NCBI RefSeq assembly: GCF_007655135.1 | Contig: NC_045131.1 | Coordinates: 19,824,001 to 19,888,000 of the forward strand | Length of the DNA: 64,000 nt | Direction: 5' to 3' | Source: Punica granatum | Lineage: Eukaryota; Streptophyta; Magnoliopsida; Myrtales; Lythraceae | Shown here: positions 24,009-36,485 of the stretch, in pieces | Layout of the letters: every line of letters starts with the position of its first letter | How positions within the stretch are numbered: position 1 is the stretch's first letter | Made by a program: the position numbers and the translations under genes | Notes under the pieces: generated by a model | Databases searched by the model: none | What the model was told of the DNA's origin: nothing | The model's input: only the letters and a program-made list of their open reading frames with translations

Positions 24009-27000
24009 TGTCAGCACCCCATTTTGGCTCACCGATTCAAATTACATTATCAGCAATGATCCAAGCTATGACTTGAGTAGAGTACAGAAAAACGACTTAA
24101 CAGAGAAGAAAATCACTATTCATCCTCAAGTCAGCGAAATCGGGCAAATGACACATGCATATGACAGAAAGACTCCAGGAGTCACCAAAAGGCAACAGAG
24201 CGACCAGAGAGCTCAACAATGTCCAAAACTGGCATTTTCAGTATATCACACGGACGGTACTATTTTCCGATAGTTCGCTTAATCGTCGGAAGATAGCCAA
24301 TATTGGACTCCAAAAATCCACTCCAATGCCAAACAGATGAAAAGTGTCCCCAAAGGTATTTTGCAAATCATCTGCTCTATACAGAATAACTTTCTGTATA
24401 CAGACAACTTTTCGGTGGAAGTCCAAAAATGCCGGTTTCTCGAAGAAAAGTTAATTCCAAATATCAGATGCGGCCATGCCCCTCAATCATACAGAGCACG
24501 AGCAAATGCATATCCGGAGGTCCTTTTCATGGAAACTTGATGCCGAGTGTCTACCCTACATCATGTTAGCCTTCTCAAGGCTCAACGTGGAATCGTCGGA
24601 ATAAACCACACGACTCATCTAGACCTCCCGAGCAATGCTTTAGAGGTCTCAGATACACGTTTCAAGTCCTTGGAAGTCTGATATCGACAAACAGAGATCA
24701 CAGTGATCTCCGGAGCGCCCAAGCAACTCAGAAAGCAATCTGAGAAATCCAGTTTCGGACTCCTAGGACATCTCCGGCTCCACGTTTGCATTAACGGCTT
24801 AAGGAACAATAGTTCACGTTGTCTGACAATTTATGTCAAAATGACCAATGTGAGACACAGACACAAGATATGCTGTCAGAAGTGGACAACTTCGCTCTGG
24901 TCACCTGCAATGAGCAAAACCGGCTTCCGAGTCTCACACACATCCGGGACATTTTTCCATGAAAAATGTCAATCTCGGGCTCATTAACTCTGTTCTCTCG
25001 CGTATATCGACAATTCGACATTCAATTCGAACCACGAACTTCGAATGCGCGACCAATCGAGACCCGAGCTTTCTCCCGGTTTCTCCTCACGAGCCGTGGG
25101 GTCCACGGGCTGCCCAAGAGCAATCACCCCTTTGCCCCAAACAATTCGGCCTTATCCTCTTCCTCTCTTGCACACTTGCACCAAAATATCTTTAGTCTTT
25201 CTATTCAACACTCAAGCCATCAACTCCATCTCCATCAATGCATTTGGATCTTCCTCATCAATGCAATGGAAGAAGTCTTCATCCTTATCTTGATTAAAAA
25301 ATTCGGATTCCACTAATCCATGGCCCTAATTGCACTTTTCTTCACTAATCTTGCATTTAAGCTTTCCTATATATTGTCCAAATGTCATTAACTTAATCAG
25401 ACACCTTCAAGCACTCTCTCTCTAGCATTTCTCACTCAAACAAATGCTCTCAACCTCCCAAGAACTTCAGCAAAATCGCAGCAAGCAAGAACCACCCAAA
25501 AACCAAGCAAAACACTCAAGACTTAAGTCGGAATCCATCCCGACTTAAATCCAAACTTCACCAAACTTCATATCATACATGTTTTCGACCCTCTCTATCC
25601 ATTTCCGAGCTTAGATTTCAAGTTTCAAGCCTCTAAGTTAGAGAATCAGCTCAGTATAGAACCGAGCACAGTTTTGGCCCAGCCTGGTCAAAACTTCCAA
25701 CCCTGTTTTCTCACCTTTTCGAGTCGGTCTGAACTTTCAAAACCCATCAAACACCTCCAGGGGTTCGTTAGGAGTCGGGAGCCACCGACCTTGCTCAAAA
25801 ATTCCATCGGAATCCACCGTTATGAATTCCGACCCGAAAACTGCTTAGTCGGGCCGGCGTTTCTGACTGTCTGTTGGGTTTTCTTGCAGATCGGGTCAAA
25901 AGACCACCACGGTCACCTAGAGGGGTCCCTTGGCTATCCAAGGCCGCCGACCTTGCCTCAAAATTCCATCGGGAGCCTCCGTGGCGACGTCCGACCCAAC
26001 TTGTGCCAGTCGGGTCTGTCCACCCTTCCATTCGGGTCTGTTTGGTGCCATTCGGGTCTGTTCAACGGAAAACAGCCCAAACCCGACCCATCAACGGTCC
26101 AACCCGACTCTTGAAGGTACCATCCCGCATCTCGGGACTAGGTATGACCATTCCCGACTTAGAGGAGCTAGGACTTTTACATTATTGTTGTGTTTATGGA
26201 GTTTTAAGGGGTTTTATGCATGATTTTAATTCCGAACTTTAATATTATGCAATTTCCTTATTACACCATGCATGTTTATCATCGTTTAACTTGCTAGTAT
26301 GTCGGGAAATATTTAAATCGAAGTCGAGGAAACTATCCCGACCCGGAAAAGCCGAGAACATTCGGGTTAACCTCTCCATGAGGTAACCTAGAGCTTTCTT
26401 GACCTTTTTGGGTCAAGACCGGATTCCTTTGCCCCGATTTAAATTGTTTCCTGAGTTTTATTGTTTTTTCTCACATCCATGAAGTCGGTATTGTTTTATC
26501 GATTCCTTAAATAATATGTTTGTGCATGTTTGCATGTTTGCATGTTTGAATGTGTTATTTAAATCATGATAATACCGACTTTTGTTTAATCGTGTTATTT
26601 AACATGTTTGATGTTTGAGCATGCGAGAAACGATTCAAAACAAGACGGGGAAAACTCGTGAAACCAAATACAAGCCATGAGACCTCTCGGCTTTCTCCAA
26701 GGAGAATAGGCCGAGAGTCTCATGGAGTTATTCGGGTTCCATGAGGCTTCCTCTTCCCGTTTTAAATCCGTTCTCGGATTTCGTGTAATTTGCAAGTTCA
26801 ATTACATCGAGAATTTCACATGAAATGTCTTTCCAAACCAAAATATGCATGGATTCGCAATTCGGAGACCCTTTCGGGCCTATTAGGACCAAAGGGTGTT
26901 TCGGCCATCGTTGGCCGAATCTTCCTCGGTCTTTCTTGACCCGTCTTGGTCGCCGAGTCACGAATCGTTTTTACAATTAATGCATTCGGCACAACCCTTA

Positions 27001-28131
27001 AGCATTAATTCCACAAACGGGTTAATCGGGACGCTCACATGATTAAACCCACTTCACACTGATAAGGTTTACACGAATTGGCCATTAACTGATAACTCGC
27101 GTCGATGAGTTGTCAAATGACGTTGGTGCCCTTTTCAAACTTATCAATTTCAAAACCCGAAACGCGTGGTCCGATGTAGCATGGATGTCTGAAAAGGGTT
27201 TCTGTGTCTCAACTTGAATGTTTACCTGATTCCAGGTAGCTCAGGTCAGGATACAGAAGATCTTTCTAGATCACTTCCGGGCAGATCAACCGGTTCTTTG
27301 GCTTTTTCGGGGTTCTTGCACAACCCTGGACGACCCAGGGAATTGGTCGACACCGGCTACAGGCCGAGGTGGCCCGCACTGCGATGTTTCCCCTTTTCTG
27401 AAAACAATTTTCAAATAAAGGGCAAAATCGTCTTTTTACAATTCAGCGACACCCTTAGGGTTAGCATGATAGAAACACTACAGTACGGGATAAGAACGGG
27501 CTACCTGTTCAGGTGCAGGTTCATCTGTATAGCCTTTCTTATCTAACTGATGAGTTTCTGTCATCCTAACATAGACTCGGGTAACTCGAACGGTTATCTC
27601 TGTCAGAAAACATGCAAAATGCTGATTAACCTTTCACTCGACCTAACCAAACACTAGATAATGGTTAGGGGAATTCTAGATTCCAAATCTAGAGTCAAAA
27701 CACTAGTTTGGCTAATTCAGTGGAAATTCAGTGTCACAATACAGAATAACTGTAAAAGCAATCCACATACATGAGATTTGACTCTCTTTGTCAAGTTCTC
27801 AAAACAAAGCCGAATGCTAAAACATTGGCACGTGCTTGTTTGTCTAGGGCAGGATTTGCATGCCAAAATACCCCGGATTAACAACTTGTAAAACACGTAC
27901 ACTCGATAATAACAAACACCTTGTCTGTTATTTACCTGCTGCGTGTTATCTTTCCGCACCTGTTTGCCATGCGGGTCAGGCTTGATCCCTAGGCCGAATA
28001 ATATTAGGGTTCAACGCCCTAATCATCGAGTACAGGGTTCAACACCCTAATCAACACTCACAGGGTCCAACGCCCTATTCAATGAGAGCGTCCATTGAAT
28101 TTCAGTTCTTCGGTCTTTTCCCTAAACTCAC
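24009..28131 (+). repeat. 3' LTR of C, first part
   Basis: It starts TGTCAGCACCCCATTTTGGC. It aligns with the E LTR from 45166 but has replacement sequence where E has the minisatellite (about 25600-26150). It breaks at 28131, where the solo LTR begins, and resumes at 33344. No credible gene; the 146- and 122-codon ORFs near 25674-26242 are not preserved elsewhere. Confidence 0.9.
25368..25374 (+). promoter_or_regulatory. Putative TATA box, C LTR
   Basis: TATATAT at the position equivalent to the A1 and E boxes, about 1.36 kb from the LTR start, followed by CT-rich sequence. Confidence 0.45.
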
Positions 28132-31100
28132 TGTGCGCACCCGAATTTAATCTCGTCGGGGCACGCATGCGCGCGCCTAAGCAAACGCGGCTTGGGAGTG
28201 TCCACCTTCCAGGGGACGCGCGACGGACGCACGTGAGAAGGAGTCGCCACTTGCCATTTTACGACCCGAAGGTCGAAGGCCGGCAAGTTACCCGGGTCTA
28301 GGGGTACGGGGTACACCTAAATGCTAAGGCAATGGTCGTATGGAACCGGAAATTCCGAATTCGGGGGTTCTATTACGTGCGGGCCTATATCCCGCACGCC
28401 CTTTCGGTACTCTAGCTTGCTAGGCTTGCCGTTTCGTTTATTTACCGCGTGATTTAGAGTTGCGCTCGACTCGCCCGTTTTGACACCGTAAATTCGTTGA
28501 AGTGATCAAGTTGGGCCAAGAGTCCGAAAGATGAGTAGGCTTGTGCATCGAGGAATCGGTTCACTATCTTAGCGTTACAGTTCGTCGAACCGTGATGGTC
28601 GATTCCCTGCGCGAACCGAGACCGCGAGTATTCGAGCTTACTCATCTCTCGGTGATAATAGACCAACTCGACCGATTCGACACTCGGACCTCTCGCCCAC
28701 CGATCGGGGATCCTTACAAGTGAATGATTATACAAATAAAATCCTCGCGATATTCTCTCGAATAATTACAAAGTACAACTGAATAAGTAAATGGATCCCG
28801 ATCGGTTTGCATTAGGCCAATATTCTGCTCCGGCTCACCGTGTGTTTTGAACGACCGGTAAACGAATTAAGGCAACGCGGGCTCGAAGAGCCGGGGGTCG
28901 GGTCCGATCGAACCGACGGTTTGTAGAAAAACGACTTGTTTCCACTGTAACCGTTGGATCGATCGAGCTCCCGGGTGATATCTAGACACGTTTCACGCGC
29001 TCAATCCAAATCCGCCTTCCACATAGGTCATATTCGGAGTGTGACGGTGAATCGAGGCTAGATCCCAATCCGCACTCGGGTTGCACGCGCTCGGTGAGTT
29101 AAGAGGCGTTGGACCTCGTGTTCGGTGATTTGGGGCGTTGGACCCCATGCAACACGTGACCTATGGGTTCGGGCCCGAACTGCAATAAATCATCAAAAGC
29201 AAGAATAAAACAGAAGAAAACTGATATAACAGACACAATACAGAAAGCAACTGACAATTACTAATAAGTGTCGGTGAATACAAACGAATTGTGTATTAGG
29301 CCGAATATACGTGATTTAATCAGTTATTATCCGTGGTTGATTGGCAAACAATGCATCTAACCTAGGCAAACATAGAGGGCGGGCTAGGATAAGGTTCTAA
29401 GCCAATTACATGTGTGTGTTTGTTTTATGACTCTTATTCAGTTAAGTGTCACTACGGTTTCACTGAATTAGCCAAACTCGTGTTTTGACTCTAGATTGGA
29501 ATCTATCATTCCGCCTATCCATTATCTAGTGTTTGATTAGGCCGGATGTATGATTAGTCCGGTCTTTTGTATTTTGTAACTGAAATAAAATGCTCCCCAC
29601 CGAATCTACGATAGGAAGATAGAAACACCGAAAGTGGACGGAATGGGCCGTGCGAATGAAACTCGTACCCGAACGGGTAGCCCTTTTCCGTCCATAGATC
29701 GAGGCGTTTTCGACTTCCTAGCGCCTAGGGTATCGGTGAATCAAGGAATGACGGTCATGCCCTTGGATGATAAAATTGCGATGTTCGTGTATAAATTGGA
29801 GATCATGTCACACAAAGGAGTCTAAGAAGGACTCTCGTGCCCCGACTCGGGCCGCCTGAAATTGGGCCCGGACTCGAGTCATGACACGTGAGTACTCCCT
29901 AGACATCAATTCTATTCGTGTCATACGACTCGGTATTTTGAAATTATGAATTTTTAACGAAAAAGGCATTTCCACCGTTCCATGAACCATCGATGCGCTT
30001 ATGAATTAATGATCAATTTGTCCAATTATTTAGTCCGAGTGATTTGATTGGCCGACTGACACGTCCTGTTTATTCCGTTTGTGAGATTCTTCGATGTTCC
30101 TCATTGTTCCATTTCATGATTACAACTTCAATAGATGATTATCCGGGCCTAACATGTCTAACACTTACTTTATATTCACCCATCAATTAAAGAGGAACAT
30201 AGCCACAAATAATTCCAAAGGACGAATCTAAGATGATAATAGAGACCGACCCTCACTTAAAGGGGGTCTCAGAGCTTTCGGCCATCCCCTAGGGATAGTC
30301 GGCCGAATGCCATCGACCCGCTACGAGTGTTGATGGATTTCCGTATCAGCTTTTGACCATCCCTTTGCATGCAACACGCACGTTCACACAAGATTAACAC
30401 CTCTTATTATATCAATGTTGACATGGTTCTCATTGCGCAAATGATCACATAACACCATCACGGATGATATATTAAAGGAACTAAACAAATGAGATGGACT
30501 TGTTTAGAGGTAGATTCAAAAATCAATCACGGGAGACGCCCGGTCTCATGGTATAATGAGCCCCTAGGTCTCGGATGAGTCAAGGATCTCTCGGCCCCAT
30601 CACAAAAGGAGTGGCCGTGAGCTCTTTGGCACCGCCGAGCCCTCTAAGGCCTCTTTTCCCTAGATTCCGAACTTTCCTGTCATGCAATCACATTTCAATC
30701 GTCATGGGGGACATTACGACCGTAGAAGGATGAGAGGGCCATGGACCCTAGGGAACCGAAGAGGCTCAAGGCTCCCCTTTGTGAGGTTCGGCCGAGAGGC
30801 TCAAGGGCTCCCTCGAGTCTATGGCGGTCTCATCCTCACGGATTCGAATCGTTTCACGTCATGCATGCATGTTATATCGTGATAAAAAAAAAATGAAACG
30901 TGGGGGATTGAACACATTCGAAGAAGGAGAGGAGCCTCGTGTCCTAGGATGAGCTAGGAAGGCTCACGGCACCCTCCAATGGGCATCATCCGTGGGCCTT
31001 CGTGGCTCCTCCTCGACGTGGAGATCTCTCCCGCTCCGACCATGACCCTTCCCCGTCATAGCATACGCATTTTATAACATATGGACGTAGCAAAAGGATG

Positions 31101-33343
31101 AAACATCGTAACGTTGCATGGGATTGCATGGAAGCTAAGATCCGAAAAGAAAACGACGTCTTTCATGCGTTCGGGTACCCTAAATCACATTAACATTTCA
31201 TACGAACAAACATCGAAGATCCTAGCTCTTCTAAGTTGTAGAGGGACGTCACCTAGCCCCGATATACGAGGAAAAGAGTCGGGGAGGTGGCCGTGGGAGT
31301 CGCAAGACTCGGCTTGAAGTCGCGGATGGGTGACCCGGGTAGAAGACAGCCGCGGCCAGTCGGGGAAAAACAAGTCGGCACGCTTGCTCCGGTCACGGCA
31401 CGGTGCGAGGTCGGGTTCGTTGGACTCCTAAGAGGCGGATCTACACGAGCACGGGCAGACCCGAGCGTGCCAAGGCCTGAACAAACCCGAAAATGTGAGA
31501 GAAAACTCGGTAAAAATGGGGAAAACCCGGTTTGAGAGAAACGGTGAATGGCGGTTGTGCACGGTTGATCGGCCCTCGGACGGTGACCACCTCTTCACGG
31601 GGGAGAGTGAGGGTTGTGAGGGACCCTTTGAACGTGATGGCACGACTCGCCGAAGTCGTGGGAAGAAATGGCACGTGGCTTGCTCGGTGTGCGCGGCTGT
31701 GGAAGTCTCGGGACCCGAAAGTTCTCATGGCTGGAACGGGGTGTTAGAGGCCTCAAATCGAAAATCTAAGCCTGGAAATGGACTTAGGGGGTGGGAAATA
31801 TGTAGGCTAGAAAGTTTGATGATTTTTGGCTTAAGTCGGGTCGGGTGGTTACCGGAATACCGGGTGGTTTTCCGGCGATTTTAGCCGGTTTCGGCCTTGG
31901 CACGGGCTGAACGAAAGTGAGGGAGAGGGCTAGAGCTTGAGAGGTTTTTGGAGAGAGATTGGCTTGAGAGAGAATGAGAATGAAAAAGTAATTAGGCCTA
32001 ATGGTGAAAGAGGCTTTATAGGCTAGGCTAATGGCCCGATTAAGAGAAGCTAAGTGCAGTTAGGGGGGGGATTAGTGGGCTGCCGAAATTAGAGGGGCAT
32101 TGATGAGGGGAAAATGTCATGTTGAGTGTAGGGGAAGGCAAAGGAGGGTGATAGGTGTGATGGATGTGTAAGAGGAAGTGATGGATGTGTAAGAGGTGTA
32201 AGAAGATTTGAATTTTGTGGTGGGGGGAAGCTTGAGCCGCCGGCCACAGGGGCAAGCAGTGGCTTATTGCGGCTAAGCCGCGGCTTGAGGGTTTGAGTCG
32301 TGGCTTGGGGTTGAGCCGCGGCTTGGTGGCTTGGCTTAGCTGAGCTGTGGGTCCCGTTCGATTGAGAGAAAAGCCGGAAAATGCTTGAAACCCGATTGAG
32401 CTTGCATCCGACCTCCGATGTCCAATTAATTTGAAGATTTGGAATGCTTGAACTACGAGAATTTGAACGAGCCCAATATCGCCATGCGTCGTGTGGACGA
32501 ACGTTCGGGCGACTCGACGCCTCGAGAGTCGGTTTTGCCTCGTTTGGACATTCGGAGTGGAGTTTAGTGCCCCTCGACCCCCGATTGACCATTGTGCATC
32601 CTTGCATTTGCTTTGGCGATCCTTTTGCCCCGTGAGTGATTGTTGGCTCGTCGTCCTCGGTCGGGGACCGTTGGCCCGGGAAGACCTAGGGACTTTGACC
32701 GGGGTTTTCTCAGTGTGCCCTGAATGTCTTGAGGTGCTCGGGGATCGTTGTGAGGTGCCCGGAAATCGTTGCGATCTCTGTTTTCCGTGGAAATGCCCCG
32801 AAGGTTCGCCGGGAGACTTTCGTGCCCACTGAAACGTAGCTCGGGAGACCGAGTCGAGTTCCGGAAGGTTGTCTGAAGCTTGTTCCTCGGCCCTGGTGGT
32901 CCCTAGATGCCTGTAAGCCCGTTTTGAGGGGTCGTTTGCTTGTCAGTGGGGCGAACCCCGGGAGCTCTGTCACAAAAGGCGTCCGTGGGGGATCGGGGTG
33001 TCCCGGCTTAAGTAGGATGCCCCGGAAATGCGCCCGGACGTGTCATTGGTCACTTTGGCACTGAGAGGGATTTTTGGAGTCCCATATTGGGCACCTTTCG
33101 GTGCTTCGGTGACTCGATGATGAATAGTGCCACAGTGTCAGTTCCGTCGTTTCGGGGATTCCTTGTTCGTTCGTTCTTCCGATGGCTTTCCTCCGCTTTT
33201 CTCAGTAGACCGTGCTCTTCTCCTATTGCTCATGACCCCATGCTCGCCTACTTGTCTCTGATTGTCGGGTGATGAATAGTGTCCCGGGCCTCGGTCGGAA
33301 ATCCTCGTGTGGGAAGCCGGTGGGCCAAAATGGGGTGCTGACA
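28132..33343 (-). mobile_element. Solo LTR of subfamily B (5212 bp)
   Basis: On the minus strand it runs from TGTCAGCACCCC (33343 downwards) to GGGTGCGCACA (28132). No PPT, PBS or internal sequence adjoins it, and it is flanked by a 5-bp duplication: the product of recombination between two LTRs of one element. It carries a putative TATA box at 32014-32020 and the PBS-like decamer at 28240-28249. No gene in 28.1-33.3 kb; the 129- to 175-codon ORFs are not shared by F. Confidence 0.93.
32014..32020 (-). promoter_or_regulatory. Putative TATA box, solo LTR (subfamily B)
   Basis: TATAAAG on the minus strand, 1323 bp from the LTR start. F (56814-56819) and D (34633-34638) carry TATAAG at 1329 and 1255 bp. 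Confidence 0.5.
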
Positions 33344-34059
33344 CCCACGGTGAGTTAGAGTGGAATAATAACCGAACGCGAAACGACTGGAATTCGACCC
33401 TTTTGTAATTTGTATTTATTGTTTTCAATAGCATTGTAAGGATTTTATTTTGTAAATTTATTTTGTAAGAATTCCAATCGGTGAGCGAACGGTCCGAGAG
33501 TCGAATTAATCGAATCGGTCTAATGCTTGCCCAGATACAAGTAAATCCATGAACTCGCGGTTCTAGTTCACGCAGGGATTCAACCTCCATGGTTCGATGA
33601 ACTGTAACGCAAGATTTTGAACCAACTCCCTGACATACGGGTTTACTTCTCTCTCGGCTTCTCAACCGACATCGTTTGGTTCACCGGATCTCCGGTGTCA
33701 AAACGTGCGAGCCTAGTGCAGCTTAATTCATGCGGTAAATCATAAAACATGCAAGCCTAGCAAACCAGAGTACCGAAAGGGCGTGCGGGATATAGGCCCG
33801 CACGTAACATGAACCCCCGAACACGGATTTTCCGGTTCCTCACAGATCAATGCCTTAACAACAAACTAGGTGTTCCATACCCCTAGACCCCGGGTAACTT
33901 ATCCGCCCTCGACCTTCGGGTCGTAAAATGATAAGTGGCGACTCCTTCTCTCACGCGTGTCCGTCATGCGTCCCCACGGGAAGGTGGACACTCCCAAGCA
34001 GCGCGATCCAAAAGCGCGCAATGCGGGCCCCGACGAGAGTCCACATTCGGGTCCGTACA
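33344..34059 (+). repeat. 3' LTR of C, second part
   Basis: It continues the C LTR after the solo insertion and ends GGGTCCGTACA at 34059. It matches 49906-50620 of E closely, including the decamer at 33936-33945. Confidence 0.9.
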
Positions 34060-35893
34060 ATGAGGAACCCCTAGGAAGTGATGGCACGACTCGCCAAAGT
34101 CGCGAATGGGAATGGCACGTCTAGAGGCCCGACTAGGACTCGAGGAGGCTTACGGGCGATGTTTCTGTGCAACTCAGAATCCCTGGGCTGGAAGCTTCAA
34201 ACGCAAAAACTGAGCTCGGAAATGGACTTAGGAGGTCGAAAACATGTGGGGTAAAAAGTTTGGTCAAGGCTCGGGCAAAGTCGGGGGGCGGAATTCGCCT
34301 AGGAACCGGGAAAGTACCTAGAGACCCGATTCTGGAATGTTCTAGATCTGCATGCTGGGAGCTTCAAATGCCGAAACTAACACTGGAAATGGACTTATGA
34401 GGTCAAAAACATGTGGGATATGAAGTTTGGTTGAAGTCGGCTAAGGTTGGGTGGCGGTCGCAGGAAAACGGGATTGGTTTGGCCTTGTTTTGCCCAGTTT
34501 CTGGGCTGAGGAGGGGTTGCACGAACTCTGGAAGTTGCTGAACTTTGAGAGGGCTTGGAGAGGGTTTCCTAGAGTGAGAAGGCTAGAGAGATGATGGGAG
34601 TTGAGTTGTGATTAAGTTAATGACCGAAGAGGCTTATAAGAAGGCTAATGATGCAAAATTAGTGAAATTAAGTGCGATTTAGAGGGGGATTATGGGGCTG
34701 CCGAATTTTTGAAGAGGGGTTAGGATGGGGAAATGTCACTTAGAGTGTGGGGGAAGCAAGAGGAGAAGTGATGGGAAGTGATGGATGGGAGATATGTGTA
34801 AGAAGATATTTGAAATTGTGTAGAGGGGGGAAGCTCTTGGGTTTGAGCCACCGAATTTTGGGAATGAGCCGTGGCTTAGGGTGGTTGAGCCGAAGCTTAG
34901 GGTTGAGCCGTGGCTGTGGGTTTTAGCCGTGGCCTGGTGGCTTGGCTTGGTTGAGCTGTGGGTCCCATTTGACTAAGAGAAAAGCCGGGAAAAGCTTGAG
35001 ACTTGATTGAACGCGCGTCCGATCTTCGATGTCCAATTAATTAATATATTTGGAATGCTTGAATGAAGAGAATTTGAATGAGCCTAATATCGCCATATGT
35101 CGTATGAATGAACGTTCGGGTGACTCGGCGCCTCGAGAGTCGGTTTTGTCCCGTTTGGGCGTTCAGAGTGGAATTAACCGTCTCTGTTCTCCGATTGCTC
35201 CTTTGTGCATTGTAGTGCTTGTCTTGGTGAGCTTTTTGTCTTGTGCGGGGTCGTTGGCTCGTCGTCCTTGACCGAAGACCGTTAACCGGGGGGGAGATCT
35301 AGGGACTCTGGACCGGGGCTTTCTCAGTATTTTTCGAATGTCTCGAGGTGTTCGGGGATCGCTGTGATCTCTGTTTGTCATGAACATGCCCCGAAGGCTC
35401 GCCAGGAGGCGTTTGTGACCACTGAAACGTCCCTCGGGAGACCAAGTCGAGTTCCGAAAGGTCATCTGAGACTCGTTTCATGATCCCGGTGGTCCCTGGG
35501 TGTGTACAGACCCGTTTCCGGGTGCCGTTTACTTGTTAGTGGGTTGGGCCTCCCGGAGCCCCGTCAGAAAAGACGTCTGTGAGAGTTTGGGATACGCCCC
35601 GGCTTAAGGAGGACACCTCCGAAATGCGCCCGGATGCGTCATTGGTCACTTTGGCACCGGGAGGGATTTTTAGAGTCCCATATTGGGCACCTTTCGAGGC
35701 TTTGGTGATTTGGTAATGAATAGTGTCACAGTGCCAGTCTCTGCTGTTTTCGGGGCTCGTCGTCTGTTCACTCCTCTGATTGCCCTATCGTGCTCTCATG
35801 TTCGCCTCCGGTTGTCGGGTGATGAATAGTGACCGGGGCTTTGGTCTGGGATTCTCGTGTAGGAAGTCGGCGGGCCAAAACGGGGTGCTGACA
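34060..35893 (-). repeat. 3' LTR of D (U3-side part)
   Basis: The right end reads TGTCAGCACCCC on the minus strand next to the PPT. It aligns with the equivalent part of the solo LTR and of F, with more divergence. The left end is cut by C. No gene. Confidence 0.85.
34633..34638 (-). promoter_or_regulatory. Putative TATA box, D LTR
   Basis: TATAAG on the minus strand, in register with the boxes of the solo LTR and F. Confidence 0.4.
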
Positions 35894-35907
35894 GCTTGCC
35901 CCTCTTT
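35894..35907 (-). other. Polypurine tract of D
   Basis: Minus strand AAAGAGGGGCAAGC, abutting the LTR; identical to the other three. Confidence 0.88.
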
Positions 35908-36044
35908 GGTTGCATGCTCGGTTAGAGGGTGTAGCCAAAGATTATAAGAAGCACCCCCCTTTTTGGGTCCGGCGACTGCTCTGATACCATTCTCCCATGG
36001 CTGCTCGTACCCTGCTTGGATATATTGGGATATCGTGCCAAAAA

Positions 36045-36485
36045 TTAAAACCGGGATGGACCCGAATGGACCAGGATAGACCTGAATGACACCGGGATGG
36101 ACCCGAATGGACCAGGATAGACCCGAATGGACCGGGATAGACCCGAATGGACCAGGATAGACCCGAATGAGACTGGGATAGACCTGAATGACCGGGACGG
36201 ACCCGAGTGACCGGGATGACACGAATGATCGGGATGGACCCGAATGACCGGGACCGGGATAGACCCGAATGAGACCAGGATAGACCCGAATGAGACGGGG
36301 ATAGACCCGAATGAGACCGGGATAGACAGGAATGGACCGGGATAGACCCGAATGAGACCGGAATAGACCGGAATAAGACCGGGATAGACCCGAATGGGAC
36401 CGGTATAGACCCGAATGAGACCGGGATAGACTCGAATTACCGGGATGGACCCGATCGACCGGAATTTAAAACCGGGATGGACCCG
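36045..36485. repeat. Short tandem array in the D 3' UTR (about 20-23 bp units)
   Basis: Degenerate units of the form accgggatagacccgaatga, with ga/gg length changes, roughly 20 copies. It occupies the place beside the PPT where A1, C and F hold other arrays. The 154-codon minus-strand ORF rich in Gly, Ser, Ile and Val is a repeat effect. Confidence 0.9.

Larger units (their letters stand above)
28127..33348. repeat. Target-site duplication flanking the solo LTR
   Basis: Left copy CTCAC (28127-28131), right copy CCCAC (33344-33348), one mismatch. The uninterrupted site is visible in E near 49906 as aaactcacggtgagttag, confirming the insertion point. Confidence 0.8.
19724..34059 (+). mobile_element. 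Element C: 3' part of an Ogre/Tat element (plus strand), interrupted by A1 and by a solo LTR
   Basis: Visible parts are the 3' UTR (19724-23994), PPT (23995-24008) and 3' LTR (24009-28131 plus 33344-34059). Its 5' part should lie left of A1, outside the window, because A1 ends exactly where C starts in mid-UTR. The LTR is of the same subfamily as A1 but clearly diverged and without the minisatellite. Excluding the solo LTR insert, its LTR is about 4.8 kb. The right end GGGTCCGTACA at 34059 abuts subfamily-B LTR sequence, so C sits within the LTR of D. Confidence 0.85.

Noticed and set aside
25674..26242. 146- and 122-codon ORFs in the C LTR
   Set aside because: They fall in LTR sequence without counterparts in A1, E or G; no recognisable domain.
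32089..32607. 172-codon minus-strand ORF in the solo LTR
   Set aside because: Not preserved in the equivalent part of F or D; low-complexity His/Pro/Ser tail.
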